Positions 10,306-19,827 of a DNA stretch of 63,841 nt are shown here, in pieces. Positions within the stretch are counted from its first letter, which is position 1. Each line of letters starts with the position of its first letter. Source of the DNA: Companilactobacillus zhongbaensis (GTDB taxonomy: Bacteria; Bacillota; Bacilli; Lactobacillales; Lactobacillaceae). The translations under genes and the position numbers were made by a program. The notes beneath the pieces were generated by a model, which was given only the letters and a program-made list of their open reading frames with translations, did not search any database and was not told where the DNA came from. The stretch lies in NCBI RefSeq assembly GCF_003946515.1, contig NZ_RHOM01000014.1, forward strand, positions 1-63,841. The letters are read 5' to 3'.

Positions 10306-11493
10306 ATGCCAAAGTTAGACCCGACTGTTAAAAATGTAGTAAATGAAACTCTTGCTCCAATGGGAATTTCTCAAATTAGATATTTTGCTCAAAAGTTTTC
10401 TAAAATTCCTGGCTTGATCAAATTGACTTTAGGTGAACCAGATTTCAACGTTCCCGAACACGTTAAACAAGCCGCAATCAAGAGTATCGAAGAAAACGAC
10501 TCACATTATTCAGAACAAAGAGGAACACTTAGCCTGCGTAAAGCTATTTCTGGATATTTAGACAAACGTTACGACGTTCATTATGATCCTGAAACAGAAG
10601 TTATCGTAACTATTGGTGGGACGGAAGCCATTTTTGTATCTTTGGCAGCTATTATTAATCCTGGAGATAAAGTCATTGTTCCTACACCAACTTTTGCGCT
10701 TTATCTTCCAATCATCAAAGTACTTGGTGGGATCCCCGTTCAAGTTGATACCACACCTGATGGTTTCCGCTTAACTGGCAAGAAACTTCAAGAAGTTATC
10801 GACCGCGAAGGGGCCGACAAGGTCAAAGCAATGATCTTAAACTTCCCTGGAAACCCAACAGGATTCGAGTACAGTAAAGAACAACTTGAAGAAATTGTTG
10901 ATGTTATCAAAGACAAATCAATGTATATTCTGACAGATGAAATTTATGCTGAATTAACTTATGGTGCAAAACATACTTCAATGACACAATTACTACCTGA
11001 AAAAACAATTTTAGTTAATGGTTTGTCAAAATCACACGCTATGACAGGATACCGGATCGGTTACGTTGCTGCACCAGCTGAGTTCGTAGAAAACGCCGGA
11101 AAGATGCACGCCTACACCGTAACTTGTCCATCAAATCCAGCCCAATATGCCGCTGAAGAAGCTTTGACTAACGGTATCGATGATCCTAAAGAAATGCGTG
11201 ACATTTACAAGGAACGTCGTGACTACATTGTCGACCAATTAAATGATATTGGCTATAAGACATTAATGCCTGAGGGTGCTTTCTACACATTCTCTGAGAT
11301 CCCTGCAGAATTTGGCTTGAGTTCAGTTGAATTTGCTGAAAAATTAGCTGAAGAAGGCAAAGTTGGTGTTACACCAGGTGTTGCCTTTGGTGAAGGCGGA
11401 GAAGGTCACTTCAGAATGTCTTATGCATCATCGATGGAAGACATCAAAGAAGCCATGAAACGCTTAAGAGAGTTCACTGAAAAATTAAAATAA
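10306..11493 (+). CDS. class I/II aminotransferase, copy 3
   Basis: Third tandem paralogue (395 aa), with TLGEPDFNVPEHVK, NFPGNPTG, TDEIYAELTYG and SKSHAMTGYRIGY. It resembles copy 2 at the TCPSNPAQ motif but has a different N-terminal segment (MPKLDPTVKNVVNETLAPMG). AGGAG stands 9 nt before the ATG. It precedes asd, so all three copies sit under the lysine riboswitch. Retention of three intact copies argues against simple redundancy, though a dosage effect cannot be excluded. Confidence 0.86.
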   Translation: MPKLDPTVKNVVNETLAPMGISQIRYFAQKFSKIPGLIKLTLGEPDFNVPEHVKQAAIKSIEENDSHYSEQRGTLSLRKAISGYLDKRYDVHYDPETEVIVTIGGTEAIFVSLAAIINPGDKVIVPTPTFALYLPIIKVLGGIPVQVDTTPDGFRLTGKKLQEVIDREGADKVKAMILNFPGNPTGFEYSKEQLEEIVDVIKDKSMYILTDEIYAELTYGAKHTSMTQLLPEKTILVNGLSKSHAMTGYRIGYVAAPAEFVENAGKMHAYTVTCPSNPAQYAAEEALTNGIDDPKEMRDIYKERRDYIVDQLNDIGYKTLMPEGAFYTFSEIPAEFGLSSVEFAEKLAEEGKVGVTPGVAFGEGGEGHFRMSYASSMEDIKEAMKRLREFTEKLK

Positions 11494-11539
11494 TCTATTA
11501 AAGACGAAATAAGATAATAAATACGAAGGAATGAAAATT

Positions 11540-12604
11540 ATGAGTGAAGGTTTTGAGGTCGCAATTTTGGGTGCCACAGGTGCTGTTGGTACTCGTTTGA
11601 TTCAACAATTGGAACAATCAACGATTCCCGTGTCAAAGGTCAGACTTTTGGCATCAAGTCGTTCAGCAGGTAAGACGTTACAATTTAAAGGACAAGACGT
11701 AACAGTTGAAGAAGCAAAGCCAGAATCATTTGATGGCGTGGACATCGTTTTGGCATCAGCTGGTGGTGGCGTTTCAAAGAAATTGTTGCCAGAAGCTGTC
11801 AAGCGTGGAGCCGTTTGTGTTGATAACACTAGTGCTTTTAGAATGGAACCAGATGTTCCTTTAGTAGTTCCAGAAGTTAACGAAAAAGCTTTGTATGATC
11901 ATCACGGGATCATTGCAAATCCTAACTGTTCAACAATCCAAATGATGGTAGCCTTGGAACCAATTCGTCGTGAATTCGGTTTGAAGCAAATCATCGTTTC
12001 AACTTATCAAGCCGCTTCTGGTGCTGGTCAATCAGCCTTGAACGAATTGAAACAAGAAGCCCAAGACTTTCTCGATGGAAAAGAAATGAAGGCTGAAATC
12101 CTACCTACAAAAGGTGATAAAAAGCATTATCCATTAGCATTCAATTTACTACCACAAATTGATGTTTTGGAAGATAACTTGTATTCACACGAAGAGTGGA
12201 AGATGATCCACGAAACTAAGAAGATCATGTTAGGCGACATGGATGCCCCTGACATCAAGGTCACAGCTACTTGTGTTCGTGTTCCTGTTCCAATTAGTCA
12301 CGGTGAATCAATTTGGATCGATACTGTCGACCATGACAAGGCTTCAGTTGAAAAGATCCGTGAAGCAATTAGTAATTTCCCTGGTGCTGTTTTGGAAGAT
12401 GATCCAGAACACCAAGTTTATCCACAACCATTGAATGCTACTGGCAAGCGTGAGACTTTTGTTGGCCGTATTCGTCCTGATTTGGAAAATGATGGGGCAT
12501 TTAACCTTTGGGTTGTTTCTGATAATTTGCTTAAGGGTGCTGCTTGGAATACTGTTCAGATTGCTGAGAGATTGGTTGCTGATGATTTGGTTCGTGTTCC
12601 TTAG
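11540..12604 (+). CDS. asd: aspartate-semialdehyde dehydrogenase
   Basis: NADPH-dependent reduction of aspartyl phosphate to aspartate semialdehyde, linking aspartokinase to DapA. The N-terminus is [20 protein letters not shown] (Rossmann loop); the catalytic cysteine is in NPNCSTIQM (about 130). Start set at ATG 11540, nine bases after GAAGGA; an in-frame ATG at 11531 lies directly against that site. Length is then 354 aa, normal for the family. The last 100 codons shift to T/G-ending codons, unlike the rest of the operon, as the downstream repeat is approached. Confidence 0.95.
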   Translation: MSEGFEVAILGATGAVGTRLIQQLEQSTIPVSKVRLLASSRSAGKTLQFKGQDVTVEEAKPESFDGVDIVLASAGGGVSKKLLPEAVKRGAVCVDNTSAFRMEPDVPLVVPEVNEKALYDHHGIIANPNCSTIQMMVALEPIRREFGLKQIIVSTYQAASGAGQSALNELKQEAQDFLDGKEMKAEILPTKGDKKHYPLAFNLLPQIDVLEDNLYSHEEWKMIHETKKIMLGDMDAPDIKVTATCVRVPVPISHGESIWIDTVDHDKASVEKIREAISNFPGAVLEDDPEHQVYPQPLNATGKRETFVGRIRPDLENDGAFNLWVVSDNLLKGAAWNTVQIAERLVADDLVRVP

Positions 12605-12624
12605 ATTTTGATTTTGTTTATTTT

Positions 12625-12653
12625 AGATCTAGCTTAGTGCTAGGTCTTTTTTT
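12625..12653 (+). terminator. terminator of the lysine operon
   Basis: Stem AGATCTAGC/GCTAGGTCT (one G-T pair) is followed by seven T, 20 nt after the asd stop. Confidence 0.88.
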
Positions 12654-12673
12654 GTTGTTTGATTTTGGTGTGT

Positions 12674-12920
12674 GGTTCACTGCCGGTTCAGCGGGGGATT
12701 CCGGAAATTTCGCTGTGGAACGGTGTGGGCGTCGATTGAAGCTCACCGAAGGAGACCACTTCGGCGATCTCCAATACGAGCCTTGTTGTAAGCGATGAAT
12801 CGCTAACAACAATTTCACACCTGACAGCGAATTTCCTCCATCCCCCGCTGAACCTAGGTTGGTGAACAAAACTTCTTTTTTGTGGGATACGGTACTTAGT
12901 TTTATATGCTTGGACTGCTG
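12674..12920 (+). repeat. structured intergenic repeat, family A, copy 1
   Basis: Begins with GGTTCACTGCC, then a perfect 14-bp basal stem (12685-12698 with 12841-12854), a second stem GGAAATTTCGCTGT / ACAGCGAATTTCC with one bulge, an internal hairpin around ACCGAAGGAGACCACTTCGG, and a terminal hairpin ending in AAGCGATGAATCGCT. A conserved tail TTTTTGTGGGA...CGGTACTTAGTTTT closes it. Copies 2 and 3 share boxes and folding plan but not stem sequences. It lies just after the asd terminator. It is not coding and its function is unknown. Confidence 0.8.
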
Positions 12921-12979
12921 CGATTTTAGTTGTAGTGTTTAGTCTTGTTGGAGTCTTGAGATCTTTGCTTGTTGTGTTT

Positions 12980-13160
12980 ATCTTTTAAATTTTTCCTTCT
13001 CGCTTCATCGGTTGGTAGTTTGATTTCCTTGGCGTTTGGGGGCTCGCTGCTTCGCATCTCGCGTTTTTTTCTTTTTTTTACTGTTAGCTAAACTTGCCGC
13101 ACCTTTTTAGACTATTCCGTTAATCCTCAGCAGCTGACTGCCTCGCTACGCTCTCTGTGT
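12980..13160 (+). repeat. structured intergenic repeat, family B, degenerate copy 1
   Basis: Contains family B modules in reduced form: GCTAAACTTGCCGCA (13086-13100), then CGTTAATCCTCAGCAGCTGA (about 13118-13137) and CCTCGCTACGCTCTCTG, which match the right ends of copies at 34.7 and 47.5 kb. The long central hairpin of those copies is missing. The stretch 12921-12979 before it holds no gene that I can support and is T/G-rich. Confidence 0.6.
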
Positions 13161-13201
13161 TTTGTTATACTGTTCTTATTAATTAAATCGAGGGATGTTT
13201 T

Positions 13202-13912
13202 ATGAGTAATTCTGATTATTTTAAGATTGATGAAGTTGATGATATTAGTTCTGATCTTGTTATGGATCCTTATATGGCTATGGATTTGGAGTTTACTTTT
13301 GGGGTTATGGATTCGGCTGAGAATTTTGAGCGTTTTAAGAAGCAGTATGATTTGATTGATGATCGTCGGTTTAAGAATATGATTTCTGATTCTACTACTG
13401 TTGAGATGTCTTCTTTGGGGATGGATCATTGGTTTGATGATTATATGATTACTTTTAAGGACCAATTTACTTTGGACAATTTTAAGGTTAATGTTTCTCA
13501 GGTTTTGCAGTCTCCTTATGACGATGCTACTAAATTAGTGGGTCAGCAGTTGATGGTGGCTATTGTTGAAGGGTTGCCTAATGCAGGGCATGATGATTAT
13601 TTGAAGACTAAGAGTGGTATGGCTGACCAGTCTTTGCAAAAAGTTTATCGGGTCAATGGTGTTGGTACGGTTGGTTTTAACTTTAGTGACGAAGATATTG
13701 CTTTTAAAGTGGCTGAGACGTTATTTAAGAAAGCTAGCGTTAAGTTGAATGAGATGGACCCTAAGATGAAATTAAAGCCTGAGATGCTTTATGATTATCC
13801 ATCACACATTATTACTTACGAACTAAATGGCAATGGTGATTATCAAGCAGTTATGCCAATCAAACGATTGACACCGATCAAAGATCCTTCAGAAATCAAA
13901 AGTTGGAAATAA
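13202..13912 (+). CDS. hypothetical acidic cytoplasmic protein
   Basis: I do not recognise this 236-aa protein. It is acidic, especially at the N-terminus, with no signal peptide or membrane segment. The middle (about 95-130) reads like a folded alpha/beta unit and the C-terminus ends in a lysine/proline stretch. GAGGG stands before the ATG and a strong terminator follows the stop, so it is a monocistronic gene. The first two thirds use almost only codons ending in T or G (hand count about 69% T+G at 13201-13320), returning to normal use near the 3' end. This gradient matches its position beside the repeat region rather than recent acquisition. Confidence 0.75.
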   Translation: MSNSDYFKIDEVDDISSDLVMDPYMAMDLEFTFGVMDSAENFERFKKQYDLIDDRRFKNMISDSTTVEMSSLGMDHWFDDYMITFKDQFTLDNFKVNVSQVLQSPYDDATKLVGQQLMVAIVEGLPNAGHDDYLKTKSGMADQSLQKVYRVNGVGTVGFNFSDEDIAFKVAETLFKKASVKLNEMDPKMKLKPEMLYDYPSHIITYELNGNGDYQAVMPIKRLTPIKDPSEIKSWK

Positions 13913-13915
13913 AAG

Positions 13916-13958
13916 TATCCTAGGTAAAGTGTTTGTGCTTTACTTAGGATATTTTTTT
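13916..13958 (+). terminator. terminator after the hypothetical gene
   Basis: A 14-bp stem TATCCTAGGTAAAG / CTTTACTTAGGATA is followed by seven T. Confidence 0.88.
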
Positions 13959-14069
13959 TACTATTATGCTTAAAAAACATTGCTATATAAGAATTGCCAA
14001 AATATTCACATTATCTGTTTATTATCAAAAAATATATGCTAATCTAAAGATGAAGAGGGGATGATGAGT

Positions 14070-15869
14070 ATGAATTCTGATAAGGTGAAATTATACGGAA
14101 CTTTATCGATTGGTATTGTTGCCTTTATTTTAGAGTTTGGGTTCAAGCAAGCCTTTATTGCTCATATGTTTATTAGTGTTTTAGGGATGGCTTTAGCTGC
14201 GGTCATGTTTGTCGATATGATCAAAGTATTGAAGTCGGGCGATTTTGGTGTTGATTTGTTAGCCATTACGGCTATTGTGGCAACTATTTTACTTGGTGAA
14301 TTTTGGGCCGGGTGGATTGTCTTATTAATGCTGACTGGTGGCGATACGCTTGAAGAATATGCTGCTAACAAAGCTAAGAGTGAACTAAAGTCTCTTTTGG
14401 ATAACTCACCGTCGACCGCTCACTTAATTGTTGATGGCGATGTTAAAGAAATTGATATTGATGACGTTAGAGTTGGCGATGAATTACTCATCAGACCGAA
14501 AGAACAAGTCCCAGTTGATGGACAAGTTTTTGAAGGTGCATCGAATGTTGATGAATCTTCCTTAACGGGTGAATCAATGCCAGTTGATATTTCGGCTGGT
14601 TCAAACGTAATGTCTGGTTCGATCAATAGTGAAACTCCTTTTAAGATCAAAGCAACTAAAGTGGCTGCTGAAAGTGAGTATCAAGCCATCGTGAAATTGG
14701 TCAAGGAATCGGAAACTCATCCGGCACATTTCGTTCGTTTAGCTGACCGTTATGCAGTTCCTTTTACTTTGATTGCCTACATCATTGCAGGGGTAGCTTG
14801 GTATGTTTCCAAGGATCCCATTCGGATCGCCCAAGTATTAGTGGTTGCTTCACCTTGTCCATTGATTTTGGCGGCACCGATTGCCTTTGTTTCAGGAATG
14901 AGTCGGAGTAGTAGAAATGGCATTATCGTAAAATCAGGAACGGCTATGGAAAAAATTTCTTCAGCTAAAACGATGGCTTTTGATAAAACAGGAACTATAA
15001 CTCGTGGGAAATTAGTTGTTTCAGACGTTAAAGTTGCCAAAGACTTCGATGAAAAAACTGTTTTTGCCTATGCTGCAGCCGTGGAACAAAACTCTTCGCA
15101 CGTTATGGCACAAACTATTGTGGAGTACGCCCAAAATAGAAATATCAAGTTGCCACAAGTTAAAGAGGTTAAAGAATTCACGGCTCAAGGGATCGTCGGA
15201 GTGATCGATGGTCATTACGTCAAAGTCGGAAATCCAGAATTTGTTACTAAAGATGACGTTATCAAATTAGATGGGTCGACAGTTTACGTGTCGATCGATG
15301 AAAAATTTGCGGCGGTTTATTCCTTGGTAGATGAGATCAGACCCGAAGCTAAGAGTACGATTGAACGATTGAAGACACTCGGCTTCAAGAATATTTTAAT
15401 GATCACTGGTGACAAAAAAGAGGCAACCGAAAAAGTTGCCTCTAAAGTGGGGATCACTAAAGCTTATCCTTCAAGTTTGCCTGCCGATAAAGTGAAGATC
15501 ATTCAAAATATGCCAAAAGAGTACCATCCAACCATCATGGTCGGAGACGGTGTAAATGACGCCCCAGCATTAGCGTTAGCCGATGTTGGTATTGCGATGG
15601 GATACAAGGGCGCAAACGCTGCTAGTGAGTCGGCTGATGCCGTTGTTTTAAAAGATGACCTCAGCAAAGTAGGGGACGTTGCCAAAATATCCGATGATAC
15701 TTTGAAAGTGGCTAAACAAGCTGTCTTGATCGGTATTTTTATTTGTATCGCCTTGATGCTTATCGCAGCATTCGGCTTGATCCCAACGATCATTGGAGCA
15801 CTGCTTCAAGAAGTAGTCGATACCGTAACTATTTTGTACGCATTACGTGCTAAAAGTGATCGACTGTGA
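14070..15869 (+). CDS. P1B-type heavy-metal ATPase
   Basis: Membrane P-type ATPase that exports or imports a transition metal. The 599-aa protein has the A-domain TGES motif (LTGESMPV), the membrane motif SPCPL (about 265) typical of P1B pumps, the phosphorylation site DKTGTI (about 306) and the hinge GDGVNDAPAL. The SPC rather than CPC motif and the lack of an N-terminal CxxC or His-rich metal domain point away from copper; Zn/Cd/Co or Mn are possible, but I cannot decide. Start set at ATG 14070, nine bases after GAGGGG, rather than ATG 14061, which touches that site. Monocistronic; the converging glycosylase gene ends one base after it. Confidence 0.88.
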   Translation: MNSDKVKLYGTLSIGIVAFILEFGFKQAFIAHMFISVLGMALAAVMFVDMIKVLKSGDFGVDLLAITAIVATILLGEFWAGWIVLLMLTGGDTLEEYAANKAKSELKSLLDNSPSTAHLIVDGDVKEIDIDDVRVGDELLIRPKEQVPVDGQVFEGASNVDESSLTGESMPVDISAGSNVMSGSINSETPFKIKATKVAAESEYQAIVKLVKESETHPAHFVRLADRYAVPFTLIAYIIAGVAWYVSKDPIRIAQVLVVASPCPLILAAPIAFVSGMSRSSRNGIIVKSGTAMEKISSAKTMAFDKTGTITRGKLVVSDVKVAKDFDEKTVFAYAAAVEQNSSHVMAQTIVEYAQNRNIKLPQVKEVKEFTAQGIVGVIDGHYVKVGNPEFVTKDDVIKLDGSTVYVSIDEKFAAVYSLVDEIRPEAKSTIERLKTLGFKNILMITGDKKEATEKVASKVGITKAYPSSLPADKVKIIQNMPKEYHPTIMVGDGVNDAPALALADVGIAMGYKGANAASESADAVVLKDDLSKVGDVAKISDDTLKVAKQAVLIGIFICIALMLIAAFGLIPTIIGALLQEVVDTVTILYALRAKSDRL

Positions 15870-16508
15870 TCATTGCCAGCCGAAAGTATCGAGATCCATA
15901 TCACGTTTATACATTTTTGAAACGTATGGATTACCTTCAACAATAAAACGCATTTTCTTATCAGTCCATTCACCTTTATTAGGGACGCCAACCCGTGGTG
16001 TTTCCAAAATATTCTTAGGTGTTTTGGACTTTTTTAGTTCAAAGGTAAAATTATCTGAATTGAGCATCGTCCCGGACAGTTCTTTGTCGGTGATGCCAAA
16101 AGCTCTGATCCACTTAGCAGGACCGTTAGTAGTATCGAATCCAGTTTTCTTGCGATTTTCTTCCATGATCTCTTGTCCAGTAATTGGTTGAACACCACGG
16201 ATCAAAATACCGTTAGGAAGTCCTTTTTCTTGGACACTAATATCCATATCGAGCCAGCTGTGGATCGAATAAATATAAATTGTCCCACCTTGTTGATAGA
16301 GTGGATCGTTAGCATCAGAGTGCCGACCACCATAACTGTGAGCAGCCATATCATCTGGTCCTAAATAAGCCTCTGTTTCAACAATAACTCCGGAAAGAGT
16401 TCCTTGATCTGACTGGTAAGTCAAGACATGTCCCAGCATTTCTTTAGCCGTGTCGATGGTAGATTTAGATTGGAAAAAATGATTAGTTTCTGTAACAATA
16501 TCCCTCAA
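15870..16508 (-). CDS. DNA-3-methyladenine glycosylase, AAG/MPG family
   Basis: Base-excision repair enzyme that removes alkylated purines. The 212-aa product carries the family signature VIVETEAYLGPDDMAAHSYGG (about 42-62), with the catalytic glutamate in ETEAY, and the IRGVQP and TNGPAKW motifs. Start chosen at TTG 16508, six bases after GAGGTG; the GTG within that site is the alternative. It converges on the metal ATPase with a 0-nt gap, leaving no room for a terminator between them. Confidence 0.9.
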   Translation of the reverse strand: MRDIVTETNHFFQSKSTIDTAKEMLGHVLTYQSDQGTLSGVIVETEAYLGPDDMAAHSYGGRHSDANDPLYQQGGTIYIYSIHSWLDMDISVQEKGLPNGILIRGVQPITGQEIMEENRKKTGFDTTNGPAKWIRAFGITDKELSGTMLNSDNFTFELKKSKTPKNILETPRVGVPNKGEWTDKKMRFIVEGNPYVSKMYKRDMDLDTFGWQ

Positions 16509-16613
16509 ATTAAGCACCTCAAAAAAAATTTAAAATAAATTGCAAAAATTGCTTGCCTTACTTTATGTTCTTAATATATAATACTCTTTGTGCTTACGAA
16601 AGAAAGCAAAAAT

Positions 16614-16685
16614 GACCCCTTGGTCAAGTGGTTAAGACACCGCCCTTTCACGGCGGTAACATGGGTTCAAATCCCGTAGGGGTCA
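16614..16685 (+). tRNA. tRNA-Glu (anticodon TTC)
   Basis: Acceptor GACCCCT (16614-16620) / AGGGGTC (16678-16684), discriminator A16685; anticodon loop CTTTCAC holds TTC; T-arm GGGTTCAAATCCC. No CCA is encoded. Confidence 0.95.
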
Positions 16686-16691
16686 CTATTT

Positions 16692-16764
16692 GGAGGATTA
16701 GCTCAGCTGGGAGAGCATCTGCCTTACAAGCAGGAGGTCACAGGTTCGATCCCTGTATCCTCCA
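16692..16764 (+). tRNA. tRNA-Val (anticodon TAC)
   Basis: Acceptor GGAGGAT (16692-16698) / ATCCTCC (16757-16763), discriminator A16764; anticodon loop CTTACAA holds TAC; D-arm GCTCAGCTGGGAGAGC and T-arm CAGGTTCGATCCCTG. It lies 6 nt after tRNA-Glu, so the two are one transcript. Confidence 0.95.
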
Positions 16765-16783
16765 CTAAATAGATATAACAAAG

Positions 16784-16816
16784 AATCGAATCTCAATGTG
16801 AGGTTCGATTTTTTTG
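16784..16816 (+). terminator. terminator after tRNA-Glu/Val
   Basis: Stem AATCGAATCTCA / TGAGGTTCGATT, then a T-run. Confidence 0.88.
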
Positions 16817-16827
16817 TGTCTAGAAAT

Positions 16828-16860
16828 TTAAAAGTCTGAATGTGATTTTGACATTCAGAC
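16828..16860 (-). terminator. terminator of the SLAP-domain gene
   Basis: Hairpin GTCTGAATGTGA...GACATTCAGAC at 16834-16860; on the minus strand it is followed by TTTTAAATTT, 21 bases past the gene's stop. Confidence 0.65.
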
Positions 16861-16881
16861 AAGTTGTTGAGTGATTGAAAA

Positions 16882-17400
16882 CTATTTAGTATAGTGAACG
16901 GCGATTAAGTTGATCCATTCGTCCTTAGAAATCCTGATAATAATATGATGTGCATCGATGAATTTGATTTTGTCAAAGTACCAGACTGAATTAGGTGCAA
17001 GCATTCTTCTGTGGAGAGGGTTGCCATTTTCATCAACAATTTCGTCCCATCCTTCTGGGCCAATAGTCCCTTTGTTAAATTGACTGTAAGTTAAATTAAC
17101 GTCTTTAGCATTTACATATTCGTCTCTGGAAACGCGATAGTAAATATTGTTGTCGATCTCAAAGTATCGATCAGCAAACCAACCAGTTCCTTTGCCAAGT
17201 GACCGAGAAACGGGTTTTGCAAAGACATCATAAAGCTGTGCATCTTTGTCTTTGACAGTTACTGTGTCAGCGATTTCCACTAATCCCCAAATATCAACAT
17301 CAGGGTTAGTAACTGACTTTGCGGTATTAAGTGATAGGGCAGGTGTAAAACTCAAGAGTACGGTTAAAACAAGTAAAGAATTGCTCCATAATCGTTTCAT
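16882..17400 (-). CDS. secreted SLAP-domain protein
   Basis: 172 aa with a signal peptide (MKRLWSNSLLVLTVLLSFTPALS) and a C-terminal region of about 130 residues resembling the lactobacillar S-layer protein A (SLAP) wall-binding domain, with the typical YYRVSRDEYVNAKDV segment (about 108-122) and a second WINLIAVHY strand at the end. Such domains bind wall polymers non-covalently. No other domain is attached, so it may be a small wall-associated protein. It has a good RBS and appears monocistronic. The 300 bases upstream (17401-17670) hold no gene that I can see. Confidence 0.7.
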   Translation of the reverse strand: MKRLWSNSLLVLTVLLSFTPALSLNTAKSVTNPDVDIWGLVEIADTVTVKDKDAQLYDVFAKPVSRSLGKGTGWFADRYFEIDNNIYYRVSRDEYVNAKDVNLTYSQFNKGTIGPEGWDEIVDENGNPLHRRMLAPNSVWYFDKIKFIDAHHIIIRISKDEWINLIAVHYTK

Positions 17401-17669
17401 GCTATTTCTTCCTCTCTTATCAGTTGATGATTAAAAAATACCAAATAGTTGCTCTAATTCAAAGTGAAAAGGGAGACCAGAAATAACGTTTGAAAAACAC
17501 ATAATTCAGCTGTGACGTAGTCATTTTGAATGATTTATATTTTTTCGGTGTTCACGGTGCTAATAACAATAACCATAAATGTAATCTAAATAATGCCTAT
17601 TATTTTATCTGTTAAATTTCATATTGAATTAAAATAAGTAATCGATAATTCATTGAAGAATATTTGCGA

Positions 17670-17698
17670 TAAAAAAAGCCGATAACCAACCGGCTTTC
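17670..17698 (-). terminator. terminator of the membrane-protein gene
   Basis: AAAGCCG/CGGCTTT hairpin next to an A-tract on the plus strand, read as a T-run on the minus strand. Confidence 0.7.
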
Positions 17699-17704
17699 GA
17701 CTTT

Positions 17705-18379
17705 TTAAACGACGACTAGTAAATTACCAACGAATCGGTAAATGACATTCGTAGTCGCAAATTTATTGAATATTTTTAATAATACGGTGATCAACATGTA
17801 GGCGATAATTGCTATCGAAGAGTAAATGTTGAGGTAATTTAGTAAGAATAAAACTACAGTAGCAATCGCTACGGCAATTATTTGCACGTAAGAAGTAACT
17901 TCGCCATCGAAGTAAGTGATCATGACTGCTGTGATGTTGATCAAGAGCAGGGGAACAACGAATTTGATGGAAATAAAGTGTGCATAATAAAATAATATGG
18001 CGATCGAGATGAAGCTAGGGACGACAAAGTCTTTGATCAAAACAGAAATGATGTAATATTTCGGCGGAATCGACTTAGGGATGAACAAGAAGCAAACTTG
18101 TGCAAATATTAAGATCATCACGAAAATATTCATCGACTTGAATCCGAAAATACAGAGGATCAAAAAGACGGCCGAATACAAAATGCTAAAAAATTGATTA
18201 GGTTTCATTGGAAGCATAAATTCTTTATAAATTGCCACCATTGCTACCATTGATAACAAATAATAATTGATCGGTGAGCTCGGCAAATTGTGCGTCCAAA
18301 TGAAAGAAATGGCGAAAACGTGGAAGCTGAGTAGCTCGATCAAAGCTTTGATCAAGTTTTTGGTTCTAGTACGGTCCAT
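17705..18379 (-). CDS. hypothetical polytopic membrane protein
   Basis: I do not recognise a family. The 224-aa protein is almost entirely hydrophobic, with about seven or eight predicted membrane-spanning segments after a short charged N-terminus (MDRTRTKNLIK). There are no transporter or enzyme motifs that I can name. AGGAG precedes the start and a terminator follows the stop, so it stands alone between a secreted protein gene and metK. Confidence 0.7.
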   Translation of the reverse strand: MDRTRTKNLIKALIELLSFHVFAISFIWTHNLPSSPINYYLLSMVAMVAIYKEFMLPMKPNQFFSILYSAVFLILCIFGFKSMNIFVMILIFAQVCFLFIPKSIPPKYYIISVLIKDFVVPSFISIAILFYYAHFISIKFVVPLLLINITAVMITYFDGEVTSYVQIIAVAIATVVLFLLNYLNIYSSIAIIAYMLITVLLKIFNKFATTNVIYRFVGNLLVVV

Positions 18380-18477
18380 GAGTTACTCCTTTACATATGA
18401 ACTAATAGTAAGTTACCGAATTGAAATCGTCAATTTAAAAATGTTATGAAAATATCGATTTTTTGTGGTAGTCTATT

Positions 18478-18545
18478 AAAAGGTTCCTGATGGGATCCTT
18501 TTGTGTTTCACAAAGGAGAGGCCCTGTAACCGAAAGGTGGAAAAT
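18478..18545 (+). promoter_or_regulatory. SMK-box (SAM-III) riboswitch of metK
   Basis: The leader has the SMK-box layout: GGTTCCTGATG (about 18482), GAGAGGCCCTGTAACCGAAA (about 18516-18535) and the ribosome site AAGGTGG within the element, 9 nt before the metK ATG. In this family SAM binding pairs the Shine-Dalgarno sequence and blocks translation, giving feedback by the enzyme's product. Confidence 0.85.
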
Positions 18546-18549
18546 TATA

Positions 18550-19755
18550 ATGTCAAAGAATTACTTATTTACTTCCGAATCTGTTTCAGAAGGACATCCA
18601 GATAAAATAGCTGATCAAATCAGTGATGCAATTTTGGATGCACTTCTTAAGCAAGATAAGGATGCACGTGTTGCCTGTGAGACAACCGTTACTACTGGAT
18701 TGGTGCTCGTTGTAGGTGAAATTTCAACTTCAGCCTATGTCGATATCCAAAGCGTCGTCCGTAATACGATCAAGGAAATCGGTTATGATGGCCAAAATCC
18801 AGGTTTTGATGGTGGAAGTTGTGCCGTGCTAGTTGCATTGGACGAACAATCACCTGATATTGCGCAAGGTGTCGATGATGCCTTAGAGAAGAGAGAAAAG
18901 GCTGCTGACGTTGATCCATTGGACCAAATCGGTGCTGGAGATCAAGGCTTTGTTTTCGGTTTCGCAACTGATGAAACTAAAGAATTCATGCCACTACCGA
19001 TCTCACTTGCTCACAAATTGATGCGCAAGACTGCTGAAGTACGTAAGAACGGAACAATCGATTACTTGATGCCAGATGCAAAGACACAAGTAACTGTAGA
19101 ATACGATGAAAATGATAAACCAGTTCGTATCGACACGATCGTTTTGAGTACTCAACACAAAGAAGAAGCAACACTTGACCAAATCAAACAAGATATCAAA
19201 AAATATGTTATCGATGAAGTAGTTCCATCCAACATGATTGATGATAAGACTAAATATTTGATCAACCCAACTGGTCGCTTCGTAATTGGTGGACCAGAAG
19301 GAGATTCAGGCTTAACTGGTAGAAAAGTTATCGTCGACACATACGGCGGTTTTGCTCGCCACGGTGGTGGTGCCTTTTCTGGTAAGGACGCAACTAAGGT
19401 TGACCGTTCAGCTAGTTACGCTGCTAGATACATTGCTAAGAACTTAGTAGCAGCTGGTATTGCTAAGAAAATTGAAATTCAAATTGCTTATGCTATCGGT
19501 GTTGCTCGTCCAGTATCGATCCACGTTGATACTTTTGGTACGAGCGATTATACAGAAGAACAAATTGTTGATTGCATCAACAAGAACTTTGATTTGAGAC
19601 CATTAGGTATCATTCAAATGTTAGATCTTCAAAGACCAATTTATAAACAAACAGCGGCTTATGGCCACTTTGGACGTACAGATATTGATTTACCTTGGGA
19701 ACAATTAGATAAGGTCGACGCAATTAAAGACACTTTATCAAAGGTCAAGGATTAA
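18550..19755 (+). CDS. metK: S-adenosylmethionine synthetase
   Basis: Makes SAM from ATP and methionine. The 401-aa protein has the N-terminal [13 protein letters not shown] motif, the GAGDQG hexapeptide (about 117-122) and the GGGAFSGKD phosphate-binding loop (about 274-282), so all three family domains are complete. I start at ATG 18550 because the SMK-box Shine-Dalgarno site lies 9 nt upstream; an earlier in-frame start would run through the riboswitch. Monocistronic, with its own terminator. Confidence 0.97.
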   Translation: MSKNYLFTSESVSEGHPDKIADQISDAILDALLKQDKDARVACETTVTTGLVLVVGEISTSAYVDIQSVVRNTIKEIGYDGQNPGFDGGSCAVLVALDEQSPDIAQGVDDALEKREKAADVDPLDQIGAGDQGFVFGFATDETKEFMPLPISLAHKLMRKTAEVRKNGTIDYLMPDAKTQVTVEYDENDKPVRIDTIVLSTQHKEEATLDQIKQDIKKYVIDEVVPSNMIDDKTKYLINPTGRFVIGGPEGDSGLTGRKVIVDTYGGFARHGGGAFSGKDATKVDRSASYAARYIAKNLVAAGIAKKIEIQIAYAIGVARPVSIHVDTFGTSDYTEEQIVDCINKNFDLRPLGIIQMLDLQRPIYKQTAAYGHFGRTDIDLPWEQLDKVDAIKDTLSKVKD

Positions 19756-19768
19756 TTAACGAGTACAG

Positions 19769-19817
19769 AGGCGTTCTTTAGAGTGTATTAATATACTTTA
19801 AAGAACGTCTTTTTTTA
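19769..19817 (+). terminator. terminator of metK
   Basis: Long stem formed by GCGTTCTTTAGAGTGTAT and ATATACTTTAAAGAACGTC, followed by a T-run. Confidence 0.85.
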
Positions 19818-19827
19818 TGGGGGAAAT

